The notes beneath the pieces were generated by a model. The model ran no database searches, was not told the DNA's origin, and was given only the letters and a program-made list of their open reading frames with translations. From an uncultured Burkholderiales bacterium (GTDB lineage Bacteria; Pseudomonadota; Gammaproteobacteria; Burkholderiales; Burkholderiaceae_C): a DNA stretch of 55,659 bases. Shown in pieces: positions 9,476 through 18,724 of the stretch. The position numbers and the translations under genes are program-made. The stretch spans positions 1 to 55,659 of the forward strand of contig CAIWAO010000077.1 of NCBI GenBank assembly GCA_903910745.1, given 5' to 3'. The first letter of the stretch is position 1, and every line of letters begins with the position of its first letter.

Positions 9476-10718
9476 CTGCCATACGTCCTTTTTTTATTTC
9501 ATATCTGAATAATCTACACTCAATTGGACCATTCCACATCGGTATACGTCGATTTTCCTTGAGTCGCATTTTGCTTGAAAGCTTCATATCAGGCGTCAAA
9601 ATCCAGGCGGTCCAATTTGTGTAGTTGGTTTTAAGATGCGTTGCCAATTGGGCATAAAACTCGCCACCGTCTTCGGTTGTTGCGTTTTGGCGTGCTCCAG
9701 CAACACCTGCAGTTTCAATTCGCTCACCATAAGGTGGATTTAACATCAATAGGCCACCCCCATCAAGAGGGGGCATCCTTTGTAATGCGTCCCCGGCGCG
9801 AAATTTTGTAACTTCTGATACGCCAGCCTTTATAGCGTTTTGTTCAGCAAAGTCCACCATTCGGTGAGAAATATCGCTTCCGAAAATCTCAGCTCTTGCC
9901 GGCACTTGCTTAGCTTTCGCTGTATCTTTCAGTTCATTCCAAAGACGAGACTCGAATGGCCTTAATTTTTCAAATCCAAAGCGTCTATTTATGCCGCTTG
10001 CAATTTGACAAGCAATTTGGGCCGCCTCGATCACTATCGTGCCGCTTCCACAGCAAGGATCATAAAGTGCTTGCCCAAGTTCAACACCACTTTTTGATCC
10101 GCTCAATGGCGTGCTGGTGCCCTCTTGCAATACGGGCATGCTCCATCCACTAGCAGCAAGCATGGCGGCTGCCAAGGTTTCTTTGAGCGGTGCGTCTCCC
10201 TTCTCAAACCTCCATCCCCGTTTAAAAAGAGGCTCTCCAGACGTATCTAAATAAAGGATAACGCGCTCAGCAGTCAAATGCGCATGAATGCGCACATCGG
10301 GACGGAAAGTCTCTACGTTGGGGCGCTCACCCGTCCTGTCTCTAAACCGATCAGCCACGGCGTCTTTGACCCTAAGCGTTGCAAAGTTCAAACTCTTTAA
10401 TGGACTATGTTGCGCTGTGATGTCGACTTTGAAACTACTTTTTATATCAAACCACAACTCCCAAGCTACGGATTGCGCAGCGTTATAAATGTCTTGTTCG
10501 CTTTGATAAGGTTGATCTTGTAACTGTATTAAAACACGCTGAGCAAGTCGTGAATGAAGATTAAGCAACAAGGCATCACGCCAAGCGGCCTTTATCTGAA
10601 CGCCCCCACGCATTGTTCTCAGCTCTTGAACTGAGGCCCCTAATATTTGATATATTTCATAGGCAAGATAAACTTCTAGCCCTGCTGCGCAGGGAAGAAA
10701 AAGTAGTAGTGAATTCAC
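9465..10718 (-). CDS. THUMP-domain SAM-dependent RNA methyltransferase (RlmL-like)
   Basis: A 417-residue RNA guanine-N2 methyltransferase of the RlmL/YcbY type. It has an N-terminal ferredoxin-like/THUMP region (about 5-150), a Rossmann methyltransferase with the SAM loop DPCCGSG at 220-226, and the catalytic NPPYGER at 327-333. E. coli RlmKL is about 700 residues because it carries a second (RlmK) methyltransferase; that half is absent here. The expected target is the 23S rRNA m2G site, by homology only. It starts with GTG overlapping the rpoN stop as GTGA, so translation is probably coupled to rpoN. Confidence 0.88.
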   Translation of the reverse strand: MNSLLLFLPCAAGLEVYLAYEIYQILGASVQELRTMRGGVQIKAAWRDALLLNLHSRLAQRVLIQLQDQPYQSEQDIYNAAQSVAWELWFDIKSSFKVDITAQHSPLKSLNFATLRVKDAVADRFRDRTGERPNVETFRPDVRIHAHLTAERVILYLDTSGEPLFKRGWRFEKGDAPLKETLAAAMLAASGWSMPVLQEGTSTPLSGSKSGVELGQALYDPCCGSGTIVIEAAQIACQIASGINRRFGFEKLRPFESRLWNELKDTAKAKQVPARAEIFGSDISHRMVDFAEQNAIKAGVSEVTKFRAGDALQRMPPLDGGGLLMLNPPYGERIETAGVAGARQNATTEDGGEFYAQLATHLKTNYTNWTAWILTPDMKLSSKMRLKENRRIPMWNGPIECRLFRYEIKKGRMADAT

Positions 10719-12400
10719 AGTGTTCGTCTTAAATGTGTAGGCGCTATTCGAAGCGCTTCTCTGTATTTAGCAACAGTGCGCCTTGCACAGTCAATACCTT
10801 GCTCTTTAAGCATATCGGAGAGTTGGTTATCTGAGAGGGGTTTTTTGGGATTTTCACTTGCCACAAGTTGTTTAATCAACGCCCTAACAGCCGTACTTGA
10901 AGCGTTGTTGCCGCTGTCTGTTCCCAAGCCAGAGCCAAAGAAATATTTCAACTCAAATGTGCCGTAGGGTGTGGACATGAATTTAGAAGTGGTCACTCTG
11001 CTTATCGTAGACTCATGGAGTCCAAGTTCATCTGCTATTTCACGAAGAACCATAGGCTTCATTGCAAGCTCACCATGTATAAAGAAGTTTTTCTGCCTTT
11101 GCGCAATCGCAGTACTTACTCTCAATATAGTATCAAACCGTTGTTGAATATTTTTAATAAACCACCTAGCCTCTTGAAGCCTTTGCTGTAATCCCAAATG
11201 ACCTTCGTTCTTACCGCTAAACTTTAATGCACTGGCATATATGTCGTTCACCTTCAAACGAGGCATAACATCTGGATTTAAAATAACTTGGAACTTCGGC
11301 TGCCCACTTCTATCTTCTCCAGTCCTAGTAACGAGTACATCTGGGATAACGACTTGCCTCTCTAAATCAACGAATCTGCGTCCAGGCTTGGGCTCAAGCC
11401 TTGCAATCATTGCGATGGCAGACTTAACTAAGCCATCGTTGGAGGAGGTCAGTGCAACTAAACGTTTAACATCCCGCTTGGCCAGTAAATCAAGAGTACC
11501 TGAGCATATCTGTAAGGCGACAGCTCGCACCTCCTCTACTTCTGGGTCAGAGCCGACCATCGCTTTAAGTTGAAGAGTTAAACACTCCGCTAAATCTCTA
11601 GCACCAATTCCCGTTGGTTCAAGACTTTGCAACAATCGCAGAGCAACTGTTAGGCGGTGCTCTAACTCCTCACACTCTTCCTCGTTGTCTCCAGCCAAAC
11701 TCTCGGCCAAGGATCTTAGGGTATCTTCCAAATATCCATCATCATTTAATGACTCAATCAGGAACCGGAGCGCCGCAACATCTGTCTCACTCAATCGAAG
11801 TGAAAGAGCTTGGCGGTGCAAAAACTCCGTCATCGACTCTTGACTACGGGCCAACTCACTGGCCTGAGCGGTCTCCTCTCTTGAGTTATTTTGAGAGGCA
11901 GGGGCGTCTCCTCCCCACTCTGAATCATCTGCAGAGAATTCAAAACTTCCGTCTCCATCCCAGTTCTCAGCAACACCCTGCACATCTGGCTCAGTCTCTG
12001 AGGAAGCGTTGGCCTCGACTCTTATTTCACTTGCTCGGTCAATAGGCCCGTCCCATAAATCCTGTACTGGAAGATCAGTTTCTAGGGCTGCAGAGGTGTT
12101 CGCCTCTATCTCCAGACTTTCTAGTGTGTCAGCACCAGTATCTGCAATGCCTAAAAGCTCTGGACTACCTTCACCGTCACCATCGTCCTCCCTTTTAACA
12201 GGAACATCTTGCTGATCAAGACCATATTCTTCGCTTTGTGCGAGTTCAAACTCTTTTTCTAAAAAAGGATTGTCGTCTAACATTTGCTCTATCTCTTGAC
12301 CGAGCTCAAGCGTAGAGAGTTGTAAAAGACGAATAGACTGCTGTAACTGCGGAGTCAGCGCAAGATGCTGAGAAACTCTTAGTGACAGACCTTGTTTCAT
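10715..12400 (-). CDS. rpoN: RNA polymerase sigma-54 factor
   Basis: Alternative sigma factor that needs AAA+ activators and reads -24/-12 promoters. The 561-residue protein has the Gln/Leu-rich activator-interacting region I (residues 1-50, QHLALTPQLQQSIRLLQLS), an acidic linker (about 55-180, rich in Glu and Asp), the core-binding domain, a helix-turn-helix (HESTISRVTTSKF) and the RpoN box ARRTVAKYREAL at 539-550. It follows lptB by 17 nt. Normally hpf, ptsN and hprK follow it; here a THUMP methyltransferase does and those genes lie about 23 kb away. Confidence 0.97.
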   Translation of the reverse strand: MKQGLSLRVSQHLALTPQLQQSIRLLQLSTLELGQEIEQMLDDNPFLEKEFELAQSEEYGLDQQDVPVKREDDGDGEGSPELLGIADTGADTLESLEIEANTSAALETDLPVQDLWDGPIDRASEIRVEANASSETEPDVQGVAENWDGDGSFEFSADDSEWGGDAPASQNNSREETAQASELARSQESMTEFLHRQALSLRLSETDVAALRFLIESLNDDGYLEDTLRSLAESLAGDNEEECEELEHRLTVALRLLQSLEPTGIGARDLAECLTLQLKAMVGSDPEVEEVRAVALQICSGTLDLLAKRDVKRLVALTSSNDGLVKSAIAMIARLEPKPGRRFVDLERQVVIPDVLVTRTGEDRSGQPKFQVILNPDVMPRLKVNDIYASALKFSGKNEGHLGLQQRLQEARWFIKNIQQRFDTILRVSTAIAQRQKNFFIHGELAMKPMVLREIADELGLHESTISRVTTSKFMSTPYGTFELKYFFGSGLGTDSGNNASSTAVRALIKQLVASENPKKPLSDNQLSDMLKEQGIDCARRTVAKYREALRIAPTHLRRTL

Positions 12401-12417
12401 GCGTATGTGCCTGTGCC

Positions 12418-13191
12418 TTACATTCTAAAATGTTCACCCAAGTACACTCTTCGTACTTCGGAGTTGTCTACAATCTCTGCGGGTGTTCCCTGTGCCAATA
12501 AATTACCCTCGCTAATGATACAAGCATGATCACAGATACCCAATGTTTCACGCACATTATGGTCCGTAATCAAAACACCAATTCCTTTGCCTTTTAAAAA
12601 CCGAATGATCCTTTGTATCTCAATAACTGCGATGGGATCAATACCTGCAAAGGGTTCATCAAGCAAAATAAATCTAGGTTGAGTTGCAAGGGCTCTTGCT
12701 ATCTCTACGCGGCGCCTCTCACCACCCGATAGAGCAATGGCGGGCGAATCTCGCAGATGCTCAACTCTCAACTCAGCAAGTAATTCAGTTAATTTTTTCT
12801 CAATTTGATCTTCACTGAGAAATTTACCTTCCTCATCGTGCTGAAGTTCAAGCACCGCTCTTACGTTTTCAGCAACATTTAATTTTCTAAATATAGAAGC
12901 CTCTTGGGGCAAATAACTCAGCCCCAAGCGCGAGCGCCTATGAATAGGCAAATGCTCTATAGATTGTCCATCAATGTAGATCCTCCCGGCATCCGCTCGT
13001 ACTAGTCCCACAATCATATAAAACGACGTTGTCTTTCCTGCGCCATTGGGGCCAAGCAAGCCAACAACCTCGCCCTTGTTGACCGCAACCGATACGTCTC
13101 GTACGACTTTACGGCTTCCGTATGATTTTTGTAAATTGTGCGCCTCAAGCCGACTAGCCACAAACGGTATGGACTGAGTCGGGCTGTTCAC
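12418..13191 (-). CDS. lptB: LPS export ABC transporter ATPase
   Basis: ATPase of the LptB2FGC complex that extracts lipopolysaccharide from the inner membrane and drives it along the Lpt bridge. The 257-residue protein has Walker A GPNGAGKT (47-54), Q-loop YLPQEAS, ABC signature LSGGERRRVEIARALA, Walker B ILLDEPF and the H-loop in ITDHNV. It starts with GTG overlapping the lptA stop as GTGA. lptA-lptB-rpoN is a classic order. lptF, lptG and lptC are not in the window. Confidence 0.97.
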   Translation of the reverse strand: MNSPTQSIPFVASRLEAHNLQKSYGSRKVVRDVSVAVNKGEVVGLLGPNGAGKTTSFYMIVGLVRADAGRIYIDGQSIEHLPIHRRSRLGLSYLPQEASIFRKLNVAENVRAVLELQHDEEGKFLSEDQIEKKLTELLAELRVEHLRDSPAIALSGGERRRVEIARALATQPRFILLDEPFAGIDPIAVIEIQRIIRFLKGKGIGVLITDHNVRETLGICDHACIISEGNLLAQGTPAEIVDNSEVRRVYLGEHFRM

Positions 13192-13772
13192 TGCTTTACC
13201 TCGGAGGGTTTTGCTGGAGAAAGAATTGCTTTGACCCTTGATCCTGCACCAGTTCCACTAGCATTACCTAAGCCGACCCCTAATCCTGCAGGCAACTTGC
13301 CATCCACAGTAAATTTATCAGTTAGGTTTTCATAGACGATGCGCTGTCCGCTCAGTTCATCACTAACCACCAACCCCCTGTAACGTTTTAATTCAGCATT
13401 GCCAATTAAATAGATCTTGTCCTCTTTGCCGTCGTACTCAATCCTTTGAGCTATACCCTCAATGCTCTCATTTTGAATATCTCTTTTTTGTCTGTAACTA
13501 GAACGAGAACCTACTGAAGGAGTCAAAACAGCGTATTGAAATCCGTCAGGATCTTGTCTTACATCCAAACGATCTCCCCGCATCTCTATGGAGCCCTTGA
13601 CCAAACTGACACGGCCCGTAAATACGCTTTGCTGTTTTAAATCATCGTAATCTAACTTGTCAGCCTCTATCTTCAGCGGCTTGTCTCGATCGGCTTTTTC
13701 AGCGTGTACGGCTCCCTGACCCAAAAGCATGGGACTTGCGAACACAGTGAGGGCTAGAATGAATCGTTTCAA
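13188..13772 (-). CDS. lptA: LPS transport periplasmic protein LptA
   Basis: Periplasmic bridge protein that carries lipopolysaccharide from LptC to LptD/E. The 194-residue precursor has a Sec signal peptide with likely cleavage after AVHA (residue 24), then the OstA-like beta-jellyroll core beginning IEADKLDYDDLKQQSVFTG, with RLDVRQDPDG and AELKRYRG later. It overlaps lptB by 4 nt. Upstream one would expect lptC and kdsC; instead dsbA ends 69 nt before it, so the LPS genes have been separated. Confidence 0.94.
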   Translation of the reverse strand: MKRFILALTVFASPMLLGQGAVHAEKADRDKPLKIEADKLDYDDLKQQSVFTGRVSLVKGSIEMRGDRLDVRQDPDGFQYAVLTPSVGSRSSYRQKRDIQNESIEGIAQRIEYDGKEDKIYLIGNAELKRYRGLVVSDELSGQRIVYENLTDKFTVDGKLPAGLGVGLGNASGTGAGSRVKAILSPAKPSEVKQ

Positions 13773-13841
13773 GGCACGAAAATTGCGTTAATATATTTCA
13801 TGCCTGTATTGTAGGGCCAGTCTATGCCTTAATTGCAAGAC

Positions 13842-14501
13842 TTATCTACCTTTTCTTACTTCATTTGCTAAATATTCCACTACTTGCAAAGCTCGTTCCA
13901 TACTGCCAGCTAAGGAGCCATCTGTGTAAAACCTGCCCGCAATACCTAATGCTGGTACACCTTGAACTTTGTAGGCCTCTTGTAACTGGGCTGCTCTTTT
14001 TGCTTGAGTGGCAACGCCAAAAGAGTTGAATAGCTCCATGAATTTAGTTTTTTCAATACCACGTGAATTCGCCCAATTAGCCAAACTCTCTGATGTAGAT
14101 AAATTTAAATGATCTACGTGTATCGATTTAAAAACTTGGGAATGCAAAGCGTCCACTTTGTTCAACGTCTCTAACACGTAGTACATGCGCTGTAATGCTT
14201 CAAAGTCATCCCTAAAGCGAACAGGGGCACGTTTAATAACGAAGTCTTTGGGGGCTGTTTTGATCCAAGACTCAAATCGGGGTTCAAATGCATTGCAATG
14301 GGGACAGCTGTACCAGAAGAACTCTACGATCTCTATTTTTCCATTCCCTGCCTCGGTTGGAATTCTCTTATCTAAGGAGATGTAGTCAACTCCCTCTTCA
14401 AATTTAGCACCTTGCGCTAAAGCCGTTTTACCAGTAGCTCCAAGCATAGCAATGGCTGAGGTTGAAGCGACAGTTGCCAATGTAAATTCACGTCTTCTCA
14501 T
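13842..14501 (-). CDS. dsbA: thiol:disulfide interchange protein DsbA
   Basis: Periplasmic oxidase that introduces disulfide bonds into exported proteins and is reoxidised by DsbB. The 219-residue precursor has a signal peptide ending near ALAQ (residue 30), the thioredoxin-fold active site CPHC at residues 66-69 within FFWYSCPHC, and the cis-proline loop VQGVPALGI. The N-terminus MRRREFTLATVAS has a twin-arginine look, unusual for DsbA, which normally uses Sec/SRP. It follows the SPOR protein by 103 nt in the argS-SPOR-dsbA order usual in Burkholderiales. Confidence 0.94.
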   Translation of the reverse strand: MRRREFTLATVASTSAIAMLGATGKTALAQGAKFEEGVDYISLDKRIPTEAGNGKIEIVEFFWYSCPHCNAFEPRFESWIKTAPKDFVIKRAPVRFRDDFEALQRMYYVLETLNKVDALHSQVFKSIHVDHLNLSTSESLANWANSRGIEKTKFMELFNSFGVATQAKRAAQLQEAYKVQGVPALGIAGRFYTDGSLAGSMERALQVVEYLANEVRKGR

Positions 14502-14604
14502 ATGTCGATCCTCTTAATTAATAATTTCTAAATTACAGTTATTTTTAATTTTGTTGAAAACTCACTCAACCCAGAATAATTTAAGTGAATTTTCAATTGT
14601 AAAT

Positions 14605-15282
14605 TTAACGTTGAACTCGAATAATTGCCGCCTCAACTTTCTGAGTCGCCAACTTAACTTGAACTTTCTCTGCCTCATCTTTACTCATCAAAGGCCCAAG
14701 ACGAACTCTGAAAACCGTTTTCCCGGCCTGTTCTTTGTCAGAGATATGAGGGTCATATCCCTGCAATGACAATTTAGCACGCTGAGACTCAGCTTCCTCA
14801 TTGGATCTGAATGCGCCGACTTGAACGTAATAATAAAAGGGATCAGTTGCTGGGGTATTTGCCCCTGAAGGAGCACTGGCTGTAACCGTATTCCCGTTTG
14901 AATTTGCAGCACTGGTATCCGTCTTAGAGCGAATTAAATCTCCAATCAAATCAGCGGTGGAGGAGGGGGGCTTCTCAGACACTGGCTCTTGTTTTTCATC
15001 TGACTTGGACGGTGCAACGCTGGCGCCATTTGCCGCAGCAGAGGGCTTTGTTGAGGTCTTGTTGTAAAGCGGAGCGTTAGGGTCCCAGTCTTTATTCTTT
15101 TTTTCCTCAGCCGCATCTTGCTCAGCCGTTCTACTTACTGATTTATTCAAAAAAGGAATGGGGACTTTCGTGACATAGATGGCAACCCCTAAGGAGATAA
15201 GAAGTCCAACCAACAATCCAAGGATAAACCCAAGAATTGTTCCCCCTTTTTGCGATCGCAGTTTGCTTTGAGCCAACACCAT
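14605..15282 (-). CDS. SPOR-domain membrane protein (FtsN-like)
   Basis: A 225-residue single-pass inner-membrane protein: a short cytoplasmic N-terminus, a glycine-rich transmembrane helix (about residues 15-37), a low-complexity Ala/Ser/Lys/Pro periplasmic linker (about 50-145) and a C-terminal SPOR domain (about 148-225: YYVQVGAFRSNEEAE, VRLGPLMSKDEAE). SPOR domains bind denuded peptidoglycan at the septum, so a division role like FtsN is the best inference. It lies between argS and dsbA, its standard place in this order. Confidence 0.85.
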   Translation of the reverse strand: MVLAQSKLRSQKGGTILGFILGLLVGLLISLGVAIYVTKVPIPFLNKSVSRTAEQDAAEEKKNKDWDPNAPLYNKTSTKPSAAANGASVAPSKSDEKQEPVSEKPPSSTADLIGDLIRSKTDTSAANSNGNTVTASAPSGANTPATDPFYYYVQVGAFRSNEEAESQRAKLSLQGYDPHISDKEQAGKTVFRVRLGPLMSKDEAEKVQVKLATQKVEAAIIRVQR

Positions 15283-15360
15283 ATTAAAAATCCCTTTTAT
15301 TTAATTTCAATTAGATTGTTAAGTGATTGCCGATTTATAAATCTTTAGAGCTTTAAGTAA

Positions 15361-17112
15361 CTACATCTGAGTGGGAGCACCAACCCCCAAAACGGACAAT
15401 CCGTTGCGAATCACCTGCGCAGTTGCAGCCACAAGAGCTAATCTCGCATTTTTAACATTGACATCCTCAACTAATATTCGCTCCGCATCATAATAACTAT
15501 GATACGCCCCTGCCAGATCTCTCAAATAAAAGCTTATGTCATGAGGCGCAAAATTCTCAGAACTCGCACTCAACACATCAGGATAACGAGCCAATTGAGA
15601 GGTTAAGGTTTTAGCTGCAACTGAATCCAGTGGTTCTAAATTTACATGTAAAAGTGATCTAGTAATTTCTTGAACCTTCTCCATCCGGTCTTTTTCATCT
15701 AGGTCTAGCTCAGTGCTACTTAACAATTCTTTCAACAAAACAGAACAAATCCTAGCATGTGCATACTGCACGTAAAAAACGGGGTTGTCGTTGTTTTGAG
15801 CTAGTGCTAAATCAACATCGAATACATATTCTGTATCTGGTTTACGACTCAATAAAAAGAACCGTACCGCGTCCTTGGAAGTCCACTCAACCAAATCTCT
15901 GAGAGTGACATAGCTGCCAGCGCGTTTTGATATTTTTACCTCTACGCCGCCTCTCATGACCCTGACCATAGTGTGAAGCACGTAGTCTGGATATCCAGCG
16001 GGAATACCTAGTTTTTGATCCTCAGATGCAGCTTGTAGACCAGCTCTTACGCGAGCTATTGTTCCGTGGTGATCGGTGCCTTGGATATTAATCACTTTTT
16101 GATAGCCCCGCTCCCATTTACTAAGGTGATAGGCTACATCTGGCACAAAGTAAGTGAAGGTGGCGTCAGACTTTCTCATGACCCTGTCTTTATCGTCCTT
16201 AAACGAAGTTGAGCGTAGCCAAAGTGCCCCATCTGCCTCGTAAGTATGTCCAGAGGCAATCATAGACTGGACTGCGTCCTTTACCCTACCAGTGGTGTAT
16301 AAACTGGACTCTAAATAATATTCATCAAAATGCACAGCAAATGCTTTTAAATCCAAATCTTGCTCTCGTCTCAAATAGGCAACAGCAAATTCCCTAATGC
16401 TCTCTAAATCCTCTAAATCTCCACTCGCCGTAAAAGTTCTATCATCAGAGATTACCGTTTTTTTTGCCAAGAAATCTTTGGCTATATCTGCAATGTATTC
16501 CCCGTTGTAAACAGCCGCATTTTCACCGCTAGGCCACTGAGCGTCTCCGGGCTTGAGGCCCCGAGCCCTCATTTGTGTACTAAGAGCTAGTGTATTTATC
16601 TGTACCCCGGCATCGTTGTAATAAAACTCTCGGTGAACTTGCCAACCCTGAGTCTCAAAAAGATTACAAATTGCATCTCCCAATGCAGCTTGTCGTCCAT
16701 GCCCCACATGCAGTGGCCCAGTAGGATTGGCGGAAACAAATTCAACCAAAACTTTTTGTCCGTTCTTTGCCTTAGAACCGTATGAGCTAGTTTGCTCAAG
16801 AACCTCTTTAATAACTTGGTGTCGAGCGATTTGTTTGAGACGCAGATTCAAAAATCCTGGCCCTGCGATCTCCATCGCATCAACCCAAAGTTTAAAAGCT
16901 GGCTGCGCCTCCAAACCTTGCTTTAATGTTTCAGCCAATTCTCTTGGGTTTTTCTTAAGCTGCTTAGCCAAGGACATTGCCACCGTGACGGCCAAATCCC
17001 CGTGCTCTGGCACCTTCGGAGTTTCAAACTCTGCACGTGCTCCTGCTCCAGGCGCCAACGATTCAACTACGCTAATCAGCGCTTCTTTGAGTTCTTGTTT
17101 AACTATTTGCAT
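15361..17112 (-). CDS. argS: arginyl-tRNA synthetase
   Basis: Charges tRNA-Arg with arginine. The 583-residue class I enzyme has an N-terminal Add1 domain (about 1-110), the HIGH-type motif HVGH at 135-138 ([17 protein letters not shown]), the KMSKS-like KISKR at 393-397, and a C-terminal DALR anticodon-binding domain ending [12 protein letters not shown]. Length matches the family. It heads the argS-SPOR-dsbA series and is divergent from the glycosyltransferase at 17296 across a 183-nt gap in which I see no clear regulatory motif. Confidence 0.97.
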   Translation of the reverse strand: MQIVKQELKEALISVVESLAPGAGARAEFETPKVPEHGDLAVTVAMSLAKQLKKNPRELAETLKQGLEAQPAFKLWVDAMEIAGPGFLNLRLKQIARHQVIKEVLEQTSSYGSKAKNGQKVLVEFVSANPTGPLHVGHGRQAALGDAICNLFETQGWQVHREFYYNDAGVQINTLALSTQMRARGLKPGDAQWPSGENAAVYNGEYIADIAKDFLAKKTVISDDRTFTASGDLEDLESIREFAVAYLRREQDLDLKAFAVHFDEYYLESSLYTTGRVKDAVQSMIASGHTYEADGALWLRSTSFKDDKDRVMRKSDATFTYFVPDVAYHLSKWERGYQKVINIQGTDHHGTIARVRAGLQAASEDQKLGIPAGYPDYVLHTMVRVMRGGVEVKISKRAGSYVTLRDLVEWTSKDAVRFFLLSRKPDTEYVFDVDLALAQNNDNPVFYVQYAHARICSVLLKELLSSTELDLDEKDRMEKVQEITRSLLHVNLEPLDSVAAKTLTSQLARYPDVLSASSENFAPHDISFYLRDLAGAYHSYYDAERILVEDVNVKNARLALVAATAQVIRNGLSVLGVGAPTQM

Positions 17113-17295
17113 CCTCTGATTTTAAGGCCGTTGTAGCCAGACGACGCAGGACATTATCATTCTTGGCGCTTATTAATTGATTTCCTACACAGTCTAGACC
17201 TACCAGCTCGAATATTAGCCTCAAAAATTCAAAGTTTTCGCAAAGAAAATCAAGTTTTCAGTCCGTTTTTGTAAAACTCATGGCATCATTCCCAA

Positions 17296-18285
17296 ATGCA
17301 CAGTTTGCTCCCACGCTCCAACGCCCCCCTGTCTTTGTCTGTTGTCGTCCCCGCCTTTAATGAAGCGCACTATCTCGCAACATTTATCAATGAGTTGATT
17401 TCGACACTAGATCATGAAATAAATGATTTAGAAGTCATCGTTGTCAATGACGGCAGTTCTGATCATACACAGGCGGTTTTAACCAATTTATGCTCCACGG
17501 ATCCGCGTATCGTTGGGTTGAATTTATCTCGGAATTTTGGCAAGGAATCAGCCCTAAGTGCGGGACTGGACACCGCCCAAGGCGAGGTCGTCGTACTCAT
17601 GGACGCAGACGGACAACACCCCCCTCATTTAGTACTTACGATGCTTGAGCATTGGCGTCAAGGTTATGACGTCGTTTATGCAGTGCGTAAAACCAGAAGC
17701 GATCAAACTCATTTGCGTATTAGTTTGACTAGGATTTTTTACAAACTCATCAACTGGGGGAACCGCGTCAAAATTCCTTTGGACGCAGGAGACTTTCGGC
17801 TGATGAGCCGTCGCGTGGTGGACTCAATCACCTCCATGCCGGAGCGTAACCGCTTCATGAAGGGGCTTTATGCTTGGGTTGGATACCCAAGCATTGCAAT
17901 AAATTACACCCCACTTAACCGTGTCTACGGCGTCAGCAAATTCGGATTTAATGACTCCTTTGCTCTTGCGGTCACGGGTATTGTCTCGTTCTCAGTAGCC
18001 CCATTGCGCATGTTGACCTTTCTTGGATTTTTACTCTCGTTTGCCGCGATGTGTTACGGGTGTTGGGTCGTATTTGAATACTTTTTCTACGGAATCAATG
18101 TTCCTGGCTATGCAACTATTGTTGTTGGTTTGATGTTTTTTTCAGGTATTCAAATGCTCTCTGTCGGAATATTGGCAGAGTATGTGGGAAGAATCTACGA
18201 GGAGGTCAAGCGTAGGCCGAAGTACCTTGTTGCTCAAAAAACGGGCCATGGCCTTAAAGACCCTTATAAATCAAAATTATTTTGA
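17296..18285 (+). CDS. polyprenyl-phosphate glycosyltransferase (GT2, ArnC/GtrB/FlmF2-like)
   Basis: A 329-residue inner-membrane glycosyltransferase of the dolichol-phosphate-mannose-synthase type that attaches a sugar from a nucleotide donor to undecaprenyl phosphate. The GT2 core shows VVVPAFNE, VVNDGSSDHT and the DxD motif MDADGQHPP around 102-110, and the C-terminus has two transmembrane helices (about 230-300). It overlaps the GtrA-like gene. With the convergent ArnT-like and YdjC-family genes it matches the Francisella FlmF2 role (undecaprenyl-P-GalNAc) or its Bordetella counterpart. The actual sugar cannot be told from sequence. Confidence 0.88.
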   Translation: MHSLLPRSNAPLSLSVVVPAFNEAHYLATFINELISTLDHEINDLEVIVVNDGSSDHTQAVLTNLCSTDPRIVGLNLSRNFGKESALSAGLDTAQGEVVVLMDADGQHPPHLVLTMLEHWRQGYDVVYAVRKTRSDQTHLRISLTRIFYKLINWGNRVKIPLDAGDFRLMSRRVVDSITSMPERNRFMKGLYAWVGYPSIAINYTPLNRVYGVSKFGFNDSFALAVTGIVSFSVAPLRMLTFLGFLLSFAAMCYGCWVVFEYFFYGINVPGYATIVVGLMFFSGIQMLSVGILAEYVGRIYEEVKRRPKYLVAQKTGHGLKDPYKSKLF

Positions 18286-18704
18286 ATTTTATTTCTAGCA
18301 TTCAAGGTTTAATCACCAAAAATCCCAGGGCATTTGGCTCTGCCATTTGGTTCGTCCTCGTAGGATCGAGCGCTGCTGTGGTTCATTTTTTTGTTTATGC
18401 TGCCACCCTAAACACCTTCGAACTGCCCAATGAGTGGGCTAACGCGTGTGGGTTTGCTATTGCATTTTTGGTCAGTTTTTTAGGCCATCGCTACTTAAGC
18501 TTTAAAGACACAAGTACATCTATACACCAAAGTTTTCTGAAGTTTTTCATTACTGCAGTTGCAGGTTTTTGTACAAATGAATTAATTTTCATTAGTCTAT
18601 TTCGGTACTTTGACCTTAATGACTGGTTAGCATTGTTGGCCGGTATATGCGCCGCTGCTGCGCAAACATTTGTACTGAGTCGCTTTTGGGCTTTCAAGAA
18701 ATAG
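18282..18704 (+). CDS. GtrA-family membrane protein, putative lipid-linked sugar flippase
   Basis: A 140-residue protein with four predicted transmembrane helices and the GtrA-family pattern: FVLVGSSAAVVHF near the start, GHRYLSF mid-protein, FVLSRFWAFKK at the end. GtrA-like proteins are thought to flip undecaprenyl-phosphate sugars across the inner membrane. The start is TTG, overlapping the glycosyltransferase stop as TTGA. No in-frame ATG occurs early enough to give an intact protein, so the TTG is well supported. Pairing with a GT2 enzyme is the standard GtrA-GtrB arrangement. Confidence 0.87.
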   Translation: MNFISSIQGLITKNPRAFGSAIWFVLVGSSAAVVHFFVYAATLNTFELPNEWANACGFAIAFLVSFLGHRYLSFKDTSTSIHQSFLKFFITAVAGFCTNELIFISLFRYFDLNDWLALLAGICAAAAQTFVLSRFWAFKK

Positions 18705-18724
18705 GAATAAGACCACTCCCAGAT

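Noticed and set aside
11241-12215. Several long open frames on the plus strand opposite rpoN
   Set aside because: They are antisense to a strongly supported coding gene, have no recognisable protein features and no ribosome sites; the same pattern recurs opposite most real genes here.
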